Source: Ensifer sp. PDNC004
Lineage (GTDB): Bacteria; Pseudomonadota; Alphaproteobacteria; Rhizobiales; Rhizobiaceae
Assembly: GCF_016919405.1 (NCBI RefSeq)
Contig: NZ_CP070353.1
Coordinates: forward strand, 1,922,001 to 1,986,000
DNA length: 64,000 nucleotides
Reading direction: 5' to 3'
Each line of letters begins with the position of its first letter. The stretch's first letter is position 1. Positions 20,667 through 30,687 of the stretch are shown piece by piece. The notes under the pieces are model-generated. The model ran no database searches. It saw only the letters and a program-made list of their open reading frames with translations, and had not been told where the DNA came from. The translations under genes and the position numbers were made by a program.

Positions 20667-21764
20667 TTACTTGAGGCGGCCGGTCTGGCCGCGGTCACGC
20701 AGGTAGTGATCCGCGATCGTGCAGGCAAGCATCGCTTCGCCGATCGGCACGGCACGGATGCCGACGCACGGATCGTGGCGCCCCTTGGTGCGCACGTCGA
20801 CCTCGTTGCCGTCGCTGTCGACCGAGCGCCGTTCGGTGAGGATCGACGAGGTCGGCTTGATGGCGAAACGCGCGATTACGGGCTCGCCGGTGGCGATGCC
20901 ACCGAGAATACCGCCAGCATGGTTCGACAGGAAGACCGGCTTGCCATCGGCACCGATGCGCATCTCGTCGGCATTTTCCTCGCCGGTGATTTCGGCCGCA
21001 CCGAAGCCGTTTCCGATCTCGACGCCCTTGACGGCGTTGATCGACATCAGGTTCGAGGCGATGTCCTGGTCGAGCTTGGCATAGATGGGCGCACCGATGC
21101 CGGCGGGCACGCCCTCGGCCACCACTTCGACAACGGCACCGATCGAGGATCCCGACTTGCGGATGCCGTCGAGATACTCTTCCCAGACCGGCACGATCTC
21201 CGGATCCGGCGCGAAGAAGGGGTTGTTGTCGACCTCGGCCCAGTCCCAGTTGGCGCGGTTGATCTTGTGCTTGCCGATCTGCACGAGTGCGCCGCGCACT
21301 ACGAGCCCCGGCACGACCTTGCGAGCGACACCGCCAGCAGCCACACGTGCCGCCGTTTCGCGCGCCGACGAACGCCCGCCGCCGCGATAGTCGCGGATGC
21401 CGTATTTCAGATCGTAGGTGTAATCGGCGTGGCCGGGACGGTAGCGCTTGGCGATCTCGGAATAGTCCTTCGAGCGCTGGTCGGTATTTTCGATCAGCAT
21501 CGAGATCGGGGTTCCGGTCGAGATCATCGTCTCGCCGTCCTCGTCGAACATGACGCCCGAGAGCACCTTGACCAGATCGTCTTCGCGGCGCTGCGTCACG
21601 AAACGCGACTGGCCGGGTTTGCGCTTGTCGAGCCAGACCTGGAGCTCGGCGAGGGTGAAACGGATGCCGGGCGGGCAGCCGTCGATGACGCAGCCGAGCG
21701 CCGGCCCGTGGCTTTCGCCCCAGGTGGTTACGCGGAAGAGATGACCGAAAGTGTTATGCGACAT
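20667..21764 (-). CDS. aroC: Chorismate synthase
   Basis: 365-residue enzyme converting EPSP to chorismate with reduced FMN. All three family signatures are visible: [11 protein letters not shown] near the N-terminus (about 10-20), [15 protein letters not shown] in the middle (about 128-142) and KGRHDPCVG near the C-terminus (about 335). Length is normal. It shares a strand and close spacing with ribBA, which may be functional, since chorismate synthase needs flavin. Confidence 0.98.
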   Translation of the reverse strand: MSHNTFGHLFRVTTWGESHGPALGCVIDGCPPGIRFTLAELQVWLDKRKPGQSRFVTQRREDDLVKVLSGVMFDEDGETMISTGTPISMLIENTDQRSKDYSEIAKRYRPGHADYTYDLKYGIRDYRGGGRSSARETAARVAAGGVARKVVPGLVVRGALVQIGKHKINRANWDWAEVDNNPFFAPDPEIVPVWEEYLDGIRKSGSSIGAVVEVVAEGVPAGIGAPIYAKLDQDIASNLMSINAVKGVEIGNGFGAAEITGEENADEMRIGADGKPVFLSNHAGGILGGIATGEPVIARFAIKPTSSILTERRSVDSDGNEVDVRTKGRHDPCVGIRAVPIGEAMLACTIADHYLRDRGQTGRLK

Positions 21765-21824
21765 GAAGGCAACCGACCCTAAGCAAGCAACGGCCGTACG
21801 TTTGTACGCGGATGCCCTCTCTTA

Positions 21825-21925
21825 CTGCATAATTCTTCAAATCGATATCGATTTAAGGACAAAATTATGCAGCGCTTCAGAGTGCTACGGCGGCCTTAGC
21901 GCGTCTTAAAAGACGCGCGGCGCTA
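21825..21925. repeat. Composite palindromic intergenic element
   Basis: Upstream of aroC lies a nested structure. A 10-bp inverted repeat (21825-21834 with 21863-21872) flanks a perfect 16-bp palindrome at 21839-21854 (AAATCGAT|ATCGATTT). A second hairpin follows (21899-21907 with 21910-21918, 9 bp). The combination resembles short interspersed palindromic elements of rhizobial genomes that I recognise only by general pattern. It might also act as a terminator or RNA-stability element for the neighbouring minus-strand genes. Confidence 0.7.
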
Positions 21926-21979
21926 TAGTGGAAAGCCGAAGACGGGAAAGACTTTTGCAATCCAGCGCGATGTCCTCCG

Positions 21980-24900
21980 TCACGATGCCAGGCGCAGACC
22001 CCGCTCGGTCGCGAAGGCGAGAAACTTCTCGGAGCTCAAGGGCCTCGCGAAGGCGTAGCCCTGCAGCACGTCGCAGCCGAGGATGCCGAGCATTTCGGCA
22101 TGCGCCATCGTCTCGACACCTTCGGCCACCGTCTCGATGTTGAGCGAGCGTGCGATCTCGATGATCGAGCGAACCAGCGCCTGTTCGCTGCGTGCGCTCA
22201 AGACCGGGACCACAAGCTGGCGGTCGATCTTCAGCCGCTTCGGCTTGATCTTCAACAGGCTGACGATCGAGGTGTGCCCGGTACCGAAATCGTCGACCTC
22301 GATGTCGATACCCAGTCGCTTGATACCCTCGATGTTGGTCGCGACGATATCGTCGCTCTCATCGAGGAAGATCGATTCCACCAGCTCGAAACAGATCTGG
22401 CCGGGCGCAATGCTCAGTCCTTCAAGCGAAAGCAGCAGATCGTCGTCTTGAAGCCGCTTTGCCGAGACGTTGACCGAAATCTTGGGAACGCGCACGCCGG
22501 CGGCGGCCCAGCGCATCTGGTCCTTGAGGGCTTTCTCCAGAACCAGCCGGTCGAGCGCAGCGGTGACGTTGAGTTCGTCGGCGATCCCGAGGAAACGGTC
22601 CGGCGTCAGGATACCCTCGCGCGGATGTTTCCAACGCACCAGCGCCTCCACGCCGCAAAGCGCAAGCGAGGTCGCGTCGAACTGTGGCTGGTACCAGGGT
22701 TCGAATTCGTCCCGCTCGATGCCTTCGAGAATTTCATCGGCGATGCGTTTGGCGGTCACCACCTCCGCCTGCAGCGTCTCGGTGAAGAACTGGTAGCGGT
22801 TTCGGCCAGCTTCCTTGGCGCGGTAGAGCGCGATGTCAGCGTTGACCAGCAGCTTGCGCGCGTCGATTTCCGGGCCCTCTCCGACCGCGACACCGATGCT
22901 GACACCGAAGCGGCAGGGAAAGCCGTTGTAATCGACCGGCTGCCGCATGGCGGCGATGATGCGGTCGCAGCGCGGCGCAAGTGCGGCCTCGCCGACAGCC
23001 CCGGTCACGGCCACCACGAATTCGTCGCCGCCGATGCGCGCGATGATATCGGCGGGCGAGGTGTTCGCCCTGAGGATCTCGGAGGCATGAACCAGCATGG
23101 CGTCGCCGGCGGCATGGCCGAGCGTATCGTTGATCTGCTTGAACCTGTCGAGGTCGATATGAAGGATGGCGATGTCTTCCCGATCACCGTCGGGCGACGA
23201 CGTCAGGCGCTCCAGCGCCTTGTCGAGCATGCGGCGGTTGCCGAGCCCGGTCAGCGGATCGTGAAGCGCATTGTGCTCTATGCGCACACGCGCCTGCTCC
23301 AGCTCAGCATTCTTTGCATCTGCCATCGCCTTTGCCGCACGCAGCTGCTCGGTCATCACGACGTCGTCGGTGACGTCGAGCGCCATGCCCACGAACTTTC
23401 GCGCGCCGTCGGGCGCCACATGCAGCTTGCCGACGGAGCGGATGTGACGGACACCACCGGACAAAAGGACGACGCGAGCCTGATGGACATAGGTTTCGTT
23501 GGCGGCAATGGCGCGATTGACCGCTTCCAGAGCCGCTTCGCGATCATCGGGATGAAGCGTGGTAAGCCATATTTTTTCGTTTGTGGCCCCGTCGGAGTAG
23601 ACCAGTCCGTAAAGCTGGTGCATGCGCTCGTCCCAATAGGCGACGTTCTTGTCGAGATCTGCCTCCCACATACCGCAACGATAGGAATCGAGTGCCAGGT
23701 CGAGCCGGCGCGAAAGCAGTTCGAGATCCTGCTCGCGCTCGTAGAGCCCCTTCAGCGCCTGCTCGAGCTCATGGTTTTGCTGATCGACCTGCGCCTTGGC
23801 CGCGCTCAGCCGCTCATTTCTCAGCACATCGTCGCTGACATCCCAGCTAATGCCGGTGACCTTTGCGCGTCCATCGGCGCCTCGGTAGCTGGATCCGACA
23901 TTACGGATATGGCGCATCGTCCCGTCAGTCAGGATGACACGGTACTGCGACCGGTATTCCAGGCCATCGTCCAGGCTGCGGAAGAGCGCGTTGGCGGCAA
24001 TACAGACATCATCGGGATGTACCGTCGCGCGCCACTCGTCGTATGTCGGCTCTTCCACATGGGCCTCCAGCCCGTGCAGATGGAACATCCGGTCGTCCCA
24101 GGAGCGCTGCTGGCTCTCTACGTCGATCTCCCATATCCCGATCTTCGACGCGTCGAGCGCCAGGTTCAGGCGATGAGACAGCGTCATCACCTCCCCTTCC
24201 CGCGCCTTCAGCTTGGCGATGTTGCGCTGTCGCTCGTTGACGAGGCCGCCGGCCAGGAGGATCGGGATGACCACCACCGTGACGGCGGCAACGATCGCCA
24301 TCTGGATGAAGCTGCTGTTTTCGGGGAGCTGCTTCCATCCGCCGACGGGCATGGCCGCAAGCTCCCACACGCCGCCGGCGAGCTCCAGCCGACGCTTGAC
24401 CGGCGCGGCGCGAAAGAGAGCGTCGTCGCCGTAGAACGCATCCTGTATGCGCTCCGGCTCGGAAATGTCGCGGATCGCCAGATGAACGTCGATGTGGCGG
24501 TGATCCCGGGCCAGCTCCGGCGCTTCGCCGCCCGACTCGAGCAGGCGTGCCGCGCGGTAAAGCGCCTTCTCGTCGAGTATGGCCTCGACATAGCCCCAAC
24601 GCTCCATGCGGCCCTGGATCTTGGAGAAGACCGGCAGGAACAGTTCGAAACCATTGCGGCCGCTCGGCAGCCGGATCGGGCCGATCATCACCGGCCTGAC
24701 CGTCGAGGACGCGCGCTCGATGGCGTGTCTTGTCGCGCCGAATCGGTTGAAGTCGCTGCCGACGAACCATTGCTGGCTCTCGCGCGGAAAGGCGATCCGC
24801 ACCACGCCGCCGGGCGCTGCCGAAGCGCGCACCATCTGTGGGTTCTGCAGGAGGAGCTTCGTCGCCATGACAGTGAAGTCGTCTGACGTCATGGCCGGAT

Positions 24901-25159
24901 GGACGCCGATGCTGTTGGCAAAACCGTTCAACGCGGCAATGCTGGTATTAACCTCCGATTGCAGCCGGTTGGCAATGAGGTTCAGTTCGTTCTCGACGTC
25001 GATGCTAAGGTCGTTCTGGAAATTCTCGCGATTTTGTCGCTCATAGACATGCCCGCCCGTAAAAACGACAAGGCCAGCGATCGCCGCCGGAATGAGCGAC
25101 GGTTTCGCAAATCTGGCGGCGGCCCGAATGCGCTGGCGCAGAACGTCGATGATCTTCAA
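21980..25159 (-). CDS. CHASE-PAS-PAS-GGDEF-EAL cyclic-di-GMP protein
   Basis: Protein of about 1059 residues. In order: a membrane helix (about 20-45), a periplasmic CHASE-like domain (about 60-250), a second helix (about 280-305), two PAS_3-like domains joined by short coiled segments (about 335-590), GGDEF (about 615-770) and EAL (about 790-1040). Both catalytic motifs are intact: GGDEF at about 708 and EALVRW at about 835, with DDFGTGHTS later. The residue that would be R of the RxxD inhibitory site is S (SPAD). No ATG is near the N-terminus; a TTG at 25159 is preceded by GAGGGGAAG and is taken as the start, with TTG at 25180 as the alternative. Confidence 0.9.
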   Translation of the reverse strand: MKIIDVLRQRIRAAARFAKPSLIPAAIAGLVVFTGGHVYERQNRENFQNDLSIDVENELNLIANRLQSEVNTSIAALNGFANSIGVHPAMTSDDFTVMATKLLLQNPQMVRASAAPGGVVRIAFPRESQQWFVGSDFNRFGATRHAIERASSTVRPVMIGPIRLPSGRNGFELFLPVFSKIQGRMERWGYVEAILDEKALYRAARLLESGGEAPELARDHRHIDVHLAIRDISEPERIQDAFYGDDALFRAAPVKRRLELAGGVWELAAMPVGGWKQLPENSSFIQMAIVAAVTVVVIPILLAGGLVNERQRNIAKLKAREGEVMTLSHRLNLALDASKIGIWEIDVESQQRSWDDRMFHLHGLEAHVEEPTYDEWRATVHPDDVCIAANALFRSLDDGLEYRSQYRVILTDGTMRHIRNVGSSYRGADGRAKVTGISWDVSDDVLRNERLSAAKAQVDQQNHELEQALKGLYEREQDLELLSRRLDLALDSYRCGMWEADLDKNVAYWDERMHQLYGLVYSDGATNEKIWLTTLHPDDREAALEAVNRAIAANETYVHQARVVLLSGGVRHIRSVGKLHVAPDGARKFVGMALDVTDDVVMTEQLRAAKAMADAKNAELEQARVRIEHNALHDPLTGLGNRRMLDKALERLTSSPDGDREDIAILHIDLDRFKQINDTLGHAAGDAMLVHASEILRANTSPADIIARIGGDEFVVAVTGAVGEAALAPRCDRIIAAMRQPVDYNGFPCRFGVSIGVAVGEGPEIDARKLLVNADIALYRAKEAGRNRYQFFTETLQAEVVTAKRIADEILEGIERDEFEPWYQPQFDATSLALCGVEALVRWKHPREGILTPDRFLGIADELNVTAALDRLVLEKALKDQMRWAAAGVRVPKISVNVSAKRLQDDDLLLSLEGLSIAPGQICFELVESIFLDESDDIVATNIEGIKRLGIDIEVDDFGTGHTSIVSLLKIKPKRLKIDRQLVVPVLSARSEQALVRSIIEIARSLNIETVAEGVETMAHAEMLGILGCDVLQGYAFARPLSSEKFLAFATERGLRLAS

Positions 25160-25420
25160 TCTCTTCCCCTCGATCCCCAACCAAAGGTAGCGAGCGAGTC
25201 TTAAGATTGGCTTTCGTCACAATTCCTTGGCAAACCCTATAATTCATGGGGAAACCACCCCGCCGATACCCGGAGTTCGGCCCCTGCCCGCTTGAAAAAT
25301 ACGGTATCGCCGTCCAGTCTCCAGAGTTCGGATAGACCATCAAAAAAGCGGGGCGTCCGGCCAAAAGCCACGCCGCAAGGCAATTTTTGCCACAATCGGG
25401 GATCAAAGGGAGTGACGAGA

Positions 25421-25714
25421 ATGTTCGCAGAAACGTTGAAGAGGGCAAGAAGAATGCGTTTTGTTATTGCCGCACTCATGGCCACCGCAGGGCTGCTCTC
25501 CCCCTTGTCCGCCCTGGCCGAAAGCGCCGACGTTGAAGCTACCATTACGGGTGTTGATACCGATAGGCTGAGCCTGTCGCTTGACGACGGCAAGAACTAC
25601 CAGGCGCCCGAGGAATTCAATTTCGAAGGCCTGAAGGCCGGCGTAAAAGTTCTCGTCTTCTACACGGAAGTGGACGGCAAGCGGGTCATCAACGACCTCG
25701 AAATCGTTCAATAA
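25421..25714 (+). CDS. DUF1344 family small exported protein
   Basis: 97-residue protein with a signal peptide ending near LSALAES. The mature part (about 65 residues) has the pattern ATITGVDTDRLSLSLDDGKNY...VLVFYTEVDGKRVINDLE, typical of DUF1344, a small beta-rich periplasmic family common in rhizobia and of unknown role. Start at 25421 has GGGAG upstream; ATG at 25454 would give a shorter, more conventional signal peptide. It is a single gene, divergent from the CHASE/GGDEF/EAL gene and convergent with the phosphatase gene. Confidence 0.82.
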   Translation: MFAETLKRARRMRFVIAALMATAGLLSPLSALAESADVEATITGVDTDRLSLSLDDGKNYQAPEEFNFEGLKAGVKVLVFYTEVDGKRVINDLEIVQ

Positions 25715-25859
25715 CAAAGCGCGGCCTTTCCTAGCGGCCACTGCACGGTTCGGACGAGCCGATTTTCACATTTCTGGAAACAGGTTTCTCGGATGCCCCG
25801 CACGCGGGCATACATGTGAAGCGCATTGCGCGCCACCGCGCCAAACTACGCCCTAGGCT

Positions 25860-26444
25860 TCAGACCCAGCCAATGGCGTTGCCGGAGATCCGAAGAAGGC
25901 GGTCCTGCGGGATCGCCGCGGTCGCGGCCTCCTCGGCTTCCATTTCCCCGAAAAGCTTGAACAGCACACGAATGACGCCGCCATGACTGACGCAGACCGT
26001 CGGCTTCGTCACGTCCCTGAGCCAGGCGGCTATGCGCCAGGACAGGATTTCGTAGCTCTCGGCGTCCTCACCGGGGGGAATGAAGTCCCACTTCACGGCG
26101 CGCCGCTCGGCGATCCGCTGCGGCGCCGAGCGCTTGAGTTCGGGCAGCGTGTGCCCTTCCCAATCGCCGAAGGAGACTTCCTTGAGCCGCTCGTCGGTGC
26201 GGTAGGCCTCCGGATCGAGCCCCATGGCCCGCCGGACGCGCTCCATGGTCTCGCGGGTGCGACCGAGCGGACTGGCGACGAAGTCGAAATGCCGGGCGTC
26301 GGCGCCGAGGATGCCCCCAAGCGCCACGCCGTTGCCGGTCGCCTGCTGGCGACCGAAGTCATTGAGAGGGATATCCTTTTGCCCCTGGAGCCGGCTTTCG
26401 GCGTTCCAGTCGGTCTGTCCGTGACGGATCACATAGATCAGCAC
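25860..26444 (-). CDS. Histidine phosphatase superfamily (phosphoglycerate-mutase-like) protein
   Basis: 194-residue phosphatase with the RHGQTDWN motif at the extreme N-terminus (phospho-accepting H8) and the second catalytic histidine in VSHGGVIRVLF. Spacing and size fit the cobC/GpmB-like branch; the substrate is unknown. The start is GTG at 26444 with CGGAGA about 8 bases upstream. It lies 47 bases after fabI on the same strand and is probably cotranscribed. Confidence 0.9.
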   Translation of the reverse strand: MLIYVIRHGQTDWNAESRLQGQKDIPLNDFGRQQATGNGVALGGILGADARHFDFVASPLGRTRETMERVRRAMGLDPEAYRTDERLKEVSFGDWEGHTLPELKRSAPQRIAERRAVKWDFIPPGEDAESYEILSWRIAAWLRDVTKPTVCVSHGGVIRVLFKLFGEMEAEEAATAAIPQDRLLRISGNAIGWV

Positions 26445-26491
26445 AACATGTCTCCGGGCAGCAGGCTGCCGAATCCGACTTTGCGGTTCGG

Positions 26492-27310
26492 TCAGTCCTT
26501 GATCACGGAGATATCGGGCGCGTCCACTGCCTTCATGCCGACGACATGGTAGCCGCTGTCGGCGTGGTGCACTTCACCGGTGACCGAGCGCGACAGGTCC
26601 GAAAGCATATAGAGGCCGACGTCGCCGACTTCCTCGATGGTGACGGTACGGCGCAGCGGCGCGTTGTACTCGTTCCACTTGAGGATATAGCGGAAGTCGC
26701 CGATGCCGGAGGCAGCCAGCGTCTTGATCGGGCCGGCGGAAATCGCGTTGACGCGGATGTTCTTCGGGCCGAGGTCGACAGCGAGGTACTTGACGCTTGC
26801 TTCGAGAGCAGCCTTGGCGACACCCATGACGTTGTAGTTCGGCATGACCTTCTCGGCGCCGTAATAGGTCAGCGTCAGCATCGAGCCGCCGTCCGTCATC
26901 AGCTTTTCAGCGCGACGAGCAACCGAGGTGAAGGAGTAGACCGAGATCTGCATCGTCTTGGCGAAGTTGTCGGCCGAGGTATCGACGTAGCGGCCAGTCA
27001 GTTCGTCCTTGTCGGAGAAGCCGATCGCGTGCACCACGAAATCGATCTTGCCCCACTGCTTCTCGAGCGTATCGAAGACGGCATCGATGGAGGCTTCGTC
27101 GCTGACGTCGCAATGGCCGGCCATGAAGCCGTCGATTTCCGCAAGCAGCGGCTCGACGCGCTTCTTCAGAGCGTCGCCCTGATAGGTCAACGCAACCTCA
27201 CCACCCTGCGCGTGGATGGCCTTGGCAATGCCCCATGCGATGGAACGGTTGTTTGCAACGCCCATGATGACGCCGCGCTTGCCCTTCATCAGACCGGATG
27301 CCTGAGCCAT
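26492..27310 (-). CDS. fabI: Enoyl-[acyl-carrier-protein] reductase (NADH)
   Basis: 272-residue short-chain dehydrogenase that reduces enoyl-ACP in fatty acid elongation. FabI-type features are GKRGVIMGVANNRSIAWGIAKA at the N-terminal nucleotide site (shown in part), the SDKDELTG segment, and the catalytic Y-x6-K (YNVMGVAK) at about 158-165, preceded by LTYYGAEKVMPNY. Length is normal. Rhizobia often carry two FabI genes; this one has a typical sequence. It is followed by the histidine phosphatase gene. Confidence 0.96.
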   Translation of the reverse strand: MAQASGLMKGKRGVIMGVANNRSIAWGIAKAIHAQGGEVALTYQGDALKKRVEPLLAEIDGFMAGHCDVSDEASIDAVFDTLEKQWGKIDFVVHAIGFSDKDELTGRYVDTSADNFAKTMQISVYSFTSVARRAEKLMTDGGSMLTLTYYGAEKVMPNYNVMGVAKAALEASVKYLAVDLGPKNIRVNAISAGPIKTLAASGIGDFRYILKWNEYNAPLRRTVTIEEVGDVGLYMLSDLSRSVTGEVHHADSGYHVVGMKAVDAPDISVIKD

Positions 27311-27518
27311 GGTAAGTCCCCAATACTATTCCAGCATCGGCGGGCGCCGGTGCCAAAGATCAAAAATGTCAAAGACGCCCCACGAGAACGGGTGCGGCAA
27401 AATGTCGAGAATTGCCTATGGCATAGCCGCAAGGGTGGTTCAAGCGCGGCTGAGATCAGGAACTGTTAGTCCCCGTAATATTGGGTCAGTGTGTCAGCGA
27501 ACTGTCACAAATGGCCTG

Positions 27519-28598
27519 TCACAGATAGAGGCCGTCGCGTTGCGACTTCATCAAATCGGTGATCTTGTCGTCGGGCGCTTCGGGCAGAACCAGTCTCAAT
27601 TCGACCAGCAGGTCGCCATGCGTACCGTAAGCGCCGGGCATCCCCCTGCCCGCAAGACGGATGACCTTGTCCGAGCCGGACCAGGCCGGAACGACCACGG
27701 TAACCTGCCCGACTGGAGTTTCGAGCACCTGTTCGCAACCGAGCACAGCGCCCTGCAGGTCGACCGGCAAGGTGGTCATCAGATCGAGCCCGCGGGTACG
27801 GAACGTCCCGCCCTGATCGACCCTGAGCGTGACGACGACGTCGCCCCGGGTCATCCCGGTCACCCGATAGCCCTGCTCCGCCAGACGAATGCTCTGACCG
27901 TCGACGGCGCCCGGTGGGATCTGCACCTTCAGGCTTTCGCCGTCAGGAAGCTCGACGGAGAGGCGCTGGCGGCTGATCAGGTCGTCGATGCTGACAGCGA
28001 GATCGACGGGAAGATCAGGTACCTTCTCGGCCGTCTTTGCCGCGCGCCCCCGGATGCGCCGGACGATCGCCGCCACAAGTTCCGCCGCTGGTGCGGCTGC
28101 GCGCTGCATCAGCGGCGCCTCGGTCCTGAGCACGCTTTCCTGCTGGGGCTCGGGCGTTGGTTCCGGCTTGCTTTCAAAAGCCTGGGCCGGACGCTCCGGC
28201 TCCTTCGCCGCCGCAGCGGGCTTGGGTGCCGGTTTCGGCGTCGGCTTTGGCGAGGGCCGGGCCGACTTGGTGCGGGTCTCCGCACCGAAAATCTGTGAAA
28301 TGGCGTCCTCGGCGGTCTCGGCGTCGACCGGCGCCTCTTCCTGAGGCCGCATCTTCGCCTTCATCGCCTCCATGCGACGAAGTTCGGCCTCGCGGCGCGC
28401 ATAATCGTAGCGGCTTCTGAGCTTCGGGTCGCGCAACAACTCGTAGGCCTTGCCGGCCTCGGCAAAACGCTCGGCGGCGTTGGGATCGTCCTGGTTGTGG
28501 TCCGGATGCACGGCCTTTGCCAGCGAACGCCAGGCGGCCTTGATTTCATCCTGCCCGGCGTTGCGCCGTACCCCGAGGATCACATAGGGATCACGCAT
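27519..28598 (-). CDS. DnaJ-class co-chaperone, CbpA-like without zinc finger
   Basis: 359-residue J-domain protein. The J domain (about 1-70) has the HPD motif at residues 31-33. A charged helical stretch and a Pro/Ala/Lys-rich linker (about 75-160) follow, then C-terminal peptide-binding domains (about 175-350) with typical VQIPPGAVDGQSIRL and GRGMPG segments. The cysteine-rich zinc-finger domain of DnaJ is missing, so it is a class B (CbpA-like) partner of DnaK. The start at 28598 (MRDPYVILGV) gives the canonical J-domain opening; 23 more residues would be possible upstream. It lies 208 bases upstream of fabI. Confidence 0.9.
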   Translation of the reverse strand: MRDPYVILGVRRNAGQDEIKAAWRSLAKAVHPDHNQDDPNAAERFAEAGKAYELLRDPKLRSRYDYARREAELRRMEAMKAKMRPQEEAPVDAETAEDAISQIFGAETRTKSARPSPKPTPKPAPKPAAAAKEPERPAQAFESKPEPTPEPQQESVLRTEAPLMQRAAAPAAELVAAIVRRIRGRAAKTAEKVPDLPVDLAVSIDDLISRQRLSVELPDGESLKVQIPPGAVDGQSIRLAEQGYRVTGMTRGDVVVTLRVDQGGTFRTRGLDLMTTLPVDLQGAVLGCEQVLETPVGQVTVVVPAWSGSDKVIRLAGRGMPGAYGTHGDLLVELRLVLPEAPDDKITDLMKSQRDGLYL

Positions 28599-28827
28599 GG
28601 TTTTACCATCTTCTCTGATCGGCGGCCGCTCCCTGACGCCCGCCTTTGCCCCGATTGCGGGCGCCATCGTCGCCCGTCCGTTGAATGCCGATGATCAGGA
28701 GAAGTTGCTAAATAGTGGTTAGCCACGGGTCCTCATGCGGGCATTGGGACGGCATCGTGGGCCGTCATGCGCGCATTTGCCGAAACGTGGTTAACCACCG
28801 ATTTCAACGACTTGGGTCGGGCGCCGC

Positions 28828-29280
28828 TCAGGCGCGCGGGCCGAAGCTCGTCAGATACCAGGCGCCGTCGCCGCCCTGGCAGGTGCTGCCGTCGAACTTG
28901 GCGATGCCCTCGTAAGAATGACGCGTCGTCGTGAAGCGGCGGCAGAGCATGCCGCTGGCGCGGTCTTCCTGGATGCTGCTGATGACGCCGGCGCTGCCGG
29001 AGGTCGCATTGGCCCAGGGAATAGGGTTGATGGCGCCGCTGTTGAGCTCGGCCGACGTCACGGCATTGCGAACCATCACAGCGTCGGAAAGGCCATCGGA
29101 GGTCTTGGCGACGGGAACGGTGCCCGTCGAAACCGTGCGGTCGACACCGCTGCCGAAAAGGTCGAGGCCAGCCCCCATGCAGCCGGACAGCGCCAGGACC
29201 GGCAGGCAAACTGCCGCGCTACGTAGCAAGGCGAAGGAATACCCCTTCTTGGCGTCGATCCACTTTGCTATGTCTTGCAC
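28828..29280 (-). CDS. RT0821/Lpp0805-type surface lipoprotein
   Basis: 150-residue exported protein with a lipobox (LALSGCMG) after a basic N-terminal region of about 18 residues, so an outer-membrane lipoprotein is likely. The mature domain has the pattern [16 protein letters not shown] and [22 protein letters not shown], as in the rickettsial/Legionella RT0821/Lpp0805 surface antigen family. No enzymatic role is known. The start is GTG at 29280 with AGGA upstream. It is divergent from pdxH, with 141 bases between. Confidence 0.82.
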   Translation of the reverse strand: MQDIAKWIDAKKGYSFALLRSAAVCLPVLALSGCMGAGLDLFGSGVDRTVSTGTVPVAKTSDGLSDAVMVRNAVTSAELNSGAINPIPWANATSGSAGVISSIQEDRASGMLCRRFTTTRHSYEGIAKFDGSTCQGGDGAWYLTSFGPRA

Positions 29281-29421
29281 GGCAATCCTGTCAGACTCGC
29301 TGGAGCCGCACGTTTCTCGACAAGGTCAACATACAGGCTCCGACATTTTCGATGCGGAAACACAGGTCGGGCTCATCCCGAAGCATTTCCGCGCCAGACA
29401 TCACGGCATTGGAACGCAATA

Positions 29422-30042
29422 ATGGCGGCGAATGAGTTAACAAGCGGTGACTTCACCGAATCAAATGAACCCTTTTCCCTGTTTGGCACATGGCTGAAGG
29501 ACGCGGAAGGCAGCGAGATCAACGACCCGAACGCGGTCGCGCTCGCGACCGTCGATGCCGACGGGCTGCCGAATGTCCGCATGGTTCTGCTCAAGGGCTT
29601 CGACGAACGCGGCTTCGTTTTCTACACGAATTTCGAAAGCCAGAAGGGTGAGGAGATCCTCGGCGCCCGCAAGGCGGCGATGTGCTTTCACTGGAAATCG
29701 CTCCGTCGGCAGGTGCGCGTGCGCGGCCCGGTCGAGATCGTCACCGACGAAGAGGCGGACGAATACTTCAAGAGCCGGCCGCGCGGCAGCCGCATCGGCG
29801 CCTGGGCCTCGAAGCAGTCGCGACCGCTCGAAGGCCGCTTCGCGCTGGAGAAGGCCGTCGCCGAATACACCGCACGCCACGCCCTCGGCGAAATCCCGCG
29901 CCCGAGCTACTGGTCGGGCTTCCGCATCCGCCCGACGTCGATCGAATTCTGGCACGACCGCCCGTTCCGGCTGCATGACCGGATGGAGTTTCGCCGCGAA
30001 ACGCCCGAAGGCGGCTGGGAAAAGGTACGTATGTACCCGTAG
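29422..30042 (+). CDS. pdxH: Pyridoxamine 5'-phosphate oxidase
   Basis: 206-residue FMN enzyme that makes pyridoxal 5'-phosphate from PNP or PMP. Family segments are [19 protein letters not shown], the FMN-binding [25 protein letters not shown], and the C-terminal [14 protein letters not shown]...RLHDR motif. Length is normal. The start at 29422 is chosen because the conserved region begins soon after; a longer in-frame reading from 29275 covers the divergent promoter region. Confidence 0.97.
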   Translation: MAANELTSGDFTESNEPFSLFGTWLKDAEGSEINDPNAVALATVDADGLPNVRMVLLKGFDERGFVFYTNFESQKGEEILGARKAAMCFHWKSLRRQVRVRGPVEIVTDEEADEYFKSRPRGSRIGAWASKQSRPLEGRFALEKAVAEYTARHALGEIPRPSYWSGFRIRPTSIEFWHDRPFRLHDRMEFRRETPEGGWEKVRMYP

Positions 30043-30123
30043 CCTGCCTGTCTCTTTCAAGAGAGACGCCAGATGCAATGACGACGCCCGGCCATGCAGG
30101 TGGCCGAGCGGATATTATCCTTT

Positions 30124-30146
30124 GCCCGGCTTGAGCCGGGCGTTTT
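30124..30146 (+). terminator. Terminator between pdxH and the GNAT gene
   Basis: A perfect 7-bp GC stem (30124-30130 with 30135-30141), TTGA loop, then GTTTTC. It lies 81 bases after pdxH and 16 bases before the GNAT start, so it might also act as an attenuator for the GNAT gene. Confidence 0.65.
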
Positions 30147-30162
30147 CATCGAGTGCCTTTTG

Positions 30163-30654
30163 ATGACGATCGATGTTCGTGACGCGACGCTCGACGATGT
30201 CGCCGGCTGTCACCGCTGCCTTGACGAGGTCGCCCAGGAAGGCCGCTGGCTTTCACGGCTGAGCGCTCCACCCTTCGACGGCTTTGCCGCATACATGACC
30301 GACCTGTATCGCGCCCGGGCGCCCCAGATCGTTGCGGTCGACGATCACGTCGTCGGCTGGTGCGATATCCGGCTGGATGCTTCGCCCGTTCGCGCGCATG
30401 TCGGCACCTTGGGCATGGGGCTCCTCGCCACATATCGCGGCAAGGGAATCGGCGGCCGGCTTCTGCGACTGGCGATGCAGCGCGCCCGCGAACGGGGGCT
30501 GGAACGCATCGAGCTCTCCGTTCTTCATGACAATGTTGCGGCCCGGGCGCTTTATGCGCAGTTCGGCTTCCAAATCGAAGGCCGCCGCATCAGCGACTGG
30601 AAACACGACGGCGTTTACCAGGACAGCATTCTCATGGCTTTTGCCTTCAATTGA
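30163..30654 (+). CDS. GNAT family acetyltransferase
   Basis: 163-residue acetyltransferase. The acetyl-CoA loop motif RGKGIGGRLLRLA is at about 89-101, followed by a conserved LSVLHDNVAARALYAQFGF segment. It resembles the PhnO/RimI-like branch more than the RimJ-like gene at 2.7 kb. Its substrate is unknown. The start at 30163 follows the hairpin at 30124-30141; no strong ribosome-binding site is seen, and starts further upstream would place the hairpin inside the gene. It converges on the polysaccharide deacetylase gene. Confidence 0.85.
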   Translation: MTIDVRDATLDDVAGCHRCLDEVAQEGRWLSRLSAPPFDGFAAYMTDLYRARAPQIVAVDDHVVGWCDIRLDASPVRAHVGTLGMGLLATYRGKGIGGRLLRLAMQRARERGLERIELSVLHDNVAARALYAQFGFQIEGRRISDWKHDGVYQDSILMAFAFN

Positions 30655-30687
30655 CGCCGAAGCGCTCGGCTTTCCAACTCGCTTTTT

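Noticed and set aside
22100..24886. Long plus-strand open frame of 928 codons opposite the CHASE/GGDEF/EAL gene
   Set aside because: High GC content keeps the antisense frame open; the minus-strand protein has intact GGDEF and EAL motifs, this one has none.
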